From contig NZ_JAAOXM010000004.1 in the NCBI RefSeq assembly GCF_011605345.1, forward strand, positions 1-64,000: a stretch of DNA of 64,000 bases, given 5' to 3'. Position numbers and translations under genes: made by a program. Under the pieces are notes generated by a model. The model did no database searches and was not told where the DNA came from. It saw only the letters and a list, made by a program, of their open reading frames with translations. Source of the stretch: Burkholderia sp. D-99 (GTDB lineage Bacteria > Pseudomonadota > Gammaproteobacteria > Burkholderiales > Burkholderiaceae). Numbering within the stretch: the first letter of the stretch is position 1; each line of letters begins with the position of its first letter. This document shows, piece by piece, positions 63,656-64,000 of the stretch.

Positions 63656-64000
63656 GATGTCCTCGCCAGAGCGATGCTCGGCACTTCGGTGATCCGGCCG
63701 ACCTGCCTGCCGTGCGGTGGCATCCAGCCGTTCGTCCGCCGATGCGGAGCGATTCCTGCCGAGCGCGTCCACCCGGATAGCCGGCATGTTTGAGACGCTA
63801 CACGCGCCGCATGGCCGATGCGGTACGAAACCGTACAAAGCACGCATCGGGGCGAGCGCGGCGAGCGGTCCCGTACGGCCTGTCGCGACACATCCTCTCA
63901 AGCATCATCATCAGGATCGCGAAGCAGTGAGGATTGCCATGTCGACGTACTGCCGGACGAGCAGGGCTGCCTGACCCGGTTCGTGCGTCAACGCAGCCGC
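63656..64000. other. 345-bp terminal intergenic region
   Basis: This stretch upstream of the PRC-barrel gene must hold its promoter. No gene is convincing; the short frames here lack ribosome-binding sites or conserved features. The right edge of the window cuts the gap. Confidence 0.6.

Overview
The window looks like part of a secondary (accessory) replicon of a Burkholderia, most likely of the cepacia complex. The reasons are a very high GC content with strong third-position GC bias, dense LysR regulators, metabolic and transport genes with few core housekeeping genes, and several small proteins typical of that genus. I saw no rRNA, tRNA, CRISPR array, prophage or intact transposon. Species and replicon are inferences.

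Region 1 (1-19.0 kb) is a catabolic or detoxification block, almost all on the minus strand. It holds an old yellow enzyme, an MFS exporter, three aromatic-ring FAD monooxygenases, a molybdenum hydroxylase (large subunit, 2Fe-2S subunit, membrane-anchored tri-haem cytochrome c), an exported ACMSD-like amidohydrolase, an ActP-type symporter with its DUF485 partner, a VOC-fold protein, and a UBP zinc-finger/flavoprotein pair. The set suggests oxidation of a heteroaromatic or aldehyde substrate, but the substrate cannot be read from sequence. A low-GC FkbM methyltransferase beside a decayed transposase fragment interrupts it (4.0-5.3 kb).

Region 2 (19.0-40.3 kb) is signalling and export. A 1694-residue pseudokinase/ATPase/GAF/histidine kinase is followed by a PhoB-like winged-helix ATPase regulator and two receiver proteins. 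Then come a LysR regulator, a divergently encoded HlyD/outer-membrane factor and DHA2 exporter, a Tat-exported alpha/beta hydrolase, a frameshifted cytosolic relative of it, an HD-like protein, a second winged-helix ATPase regulator, and an MscS channel with a cyclic-nucleotide-binding domain.

Region 3 (40.3-45.3 kb) is a compact cluster of LysR, XapX, YcaC-like hydrolase, XapX, YtcJ-like amidohydrolase and DoxX. Region 4 (45.8-54.3 kb) holds two ribose-type ABC importers arranged convergently: two ATPases, three permeases and two binding proteins. Region 5 (54.5-63.7 kb) is a series of small, mostly singly transcribed envelope and stress genes (HicB-like, glycine-zipper lipoprotein, desaturase, CsbD, DUF3096, antiporter, PRC-barrel) with a transketolase.

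Two repeated non-coding signals cross these regions. One is a direct-repeat box, TTCAG-N5-TTCAG-N6-TTCAG read towards the gene, upstream of at least five genes between 4.0 and 38.5 kb. The other is the 14-bp palindrome TTATC-N4-GATAA, doubled before the VOC gene and single before the MFS exporter and a response regulator. The first is the kind of site bound by the two PhoB-like ATPase regulators encoded here. It is the best candidate in the window for an undescribed regulatory system.
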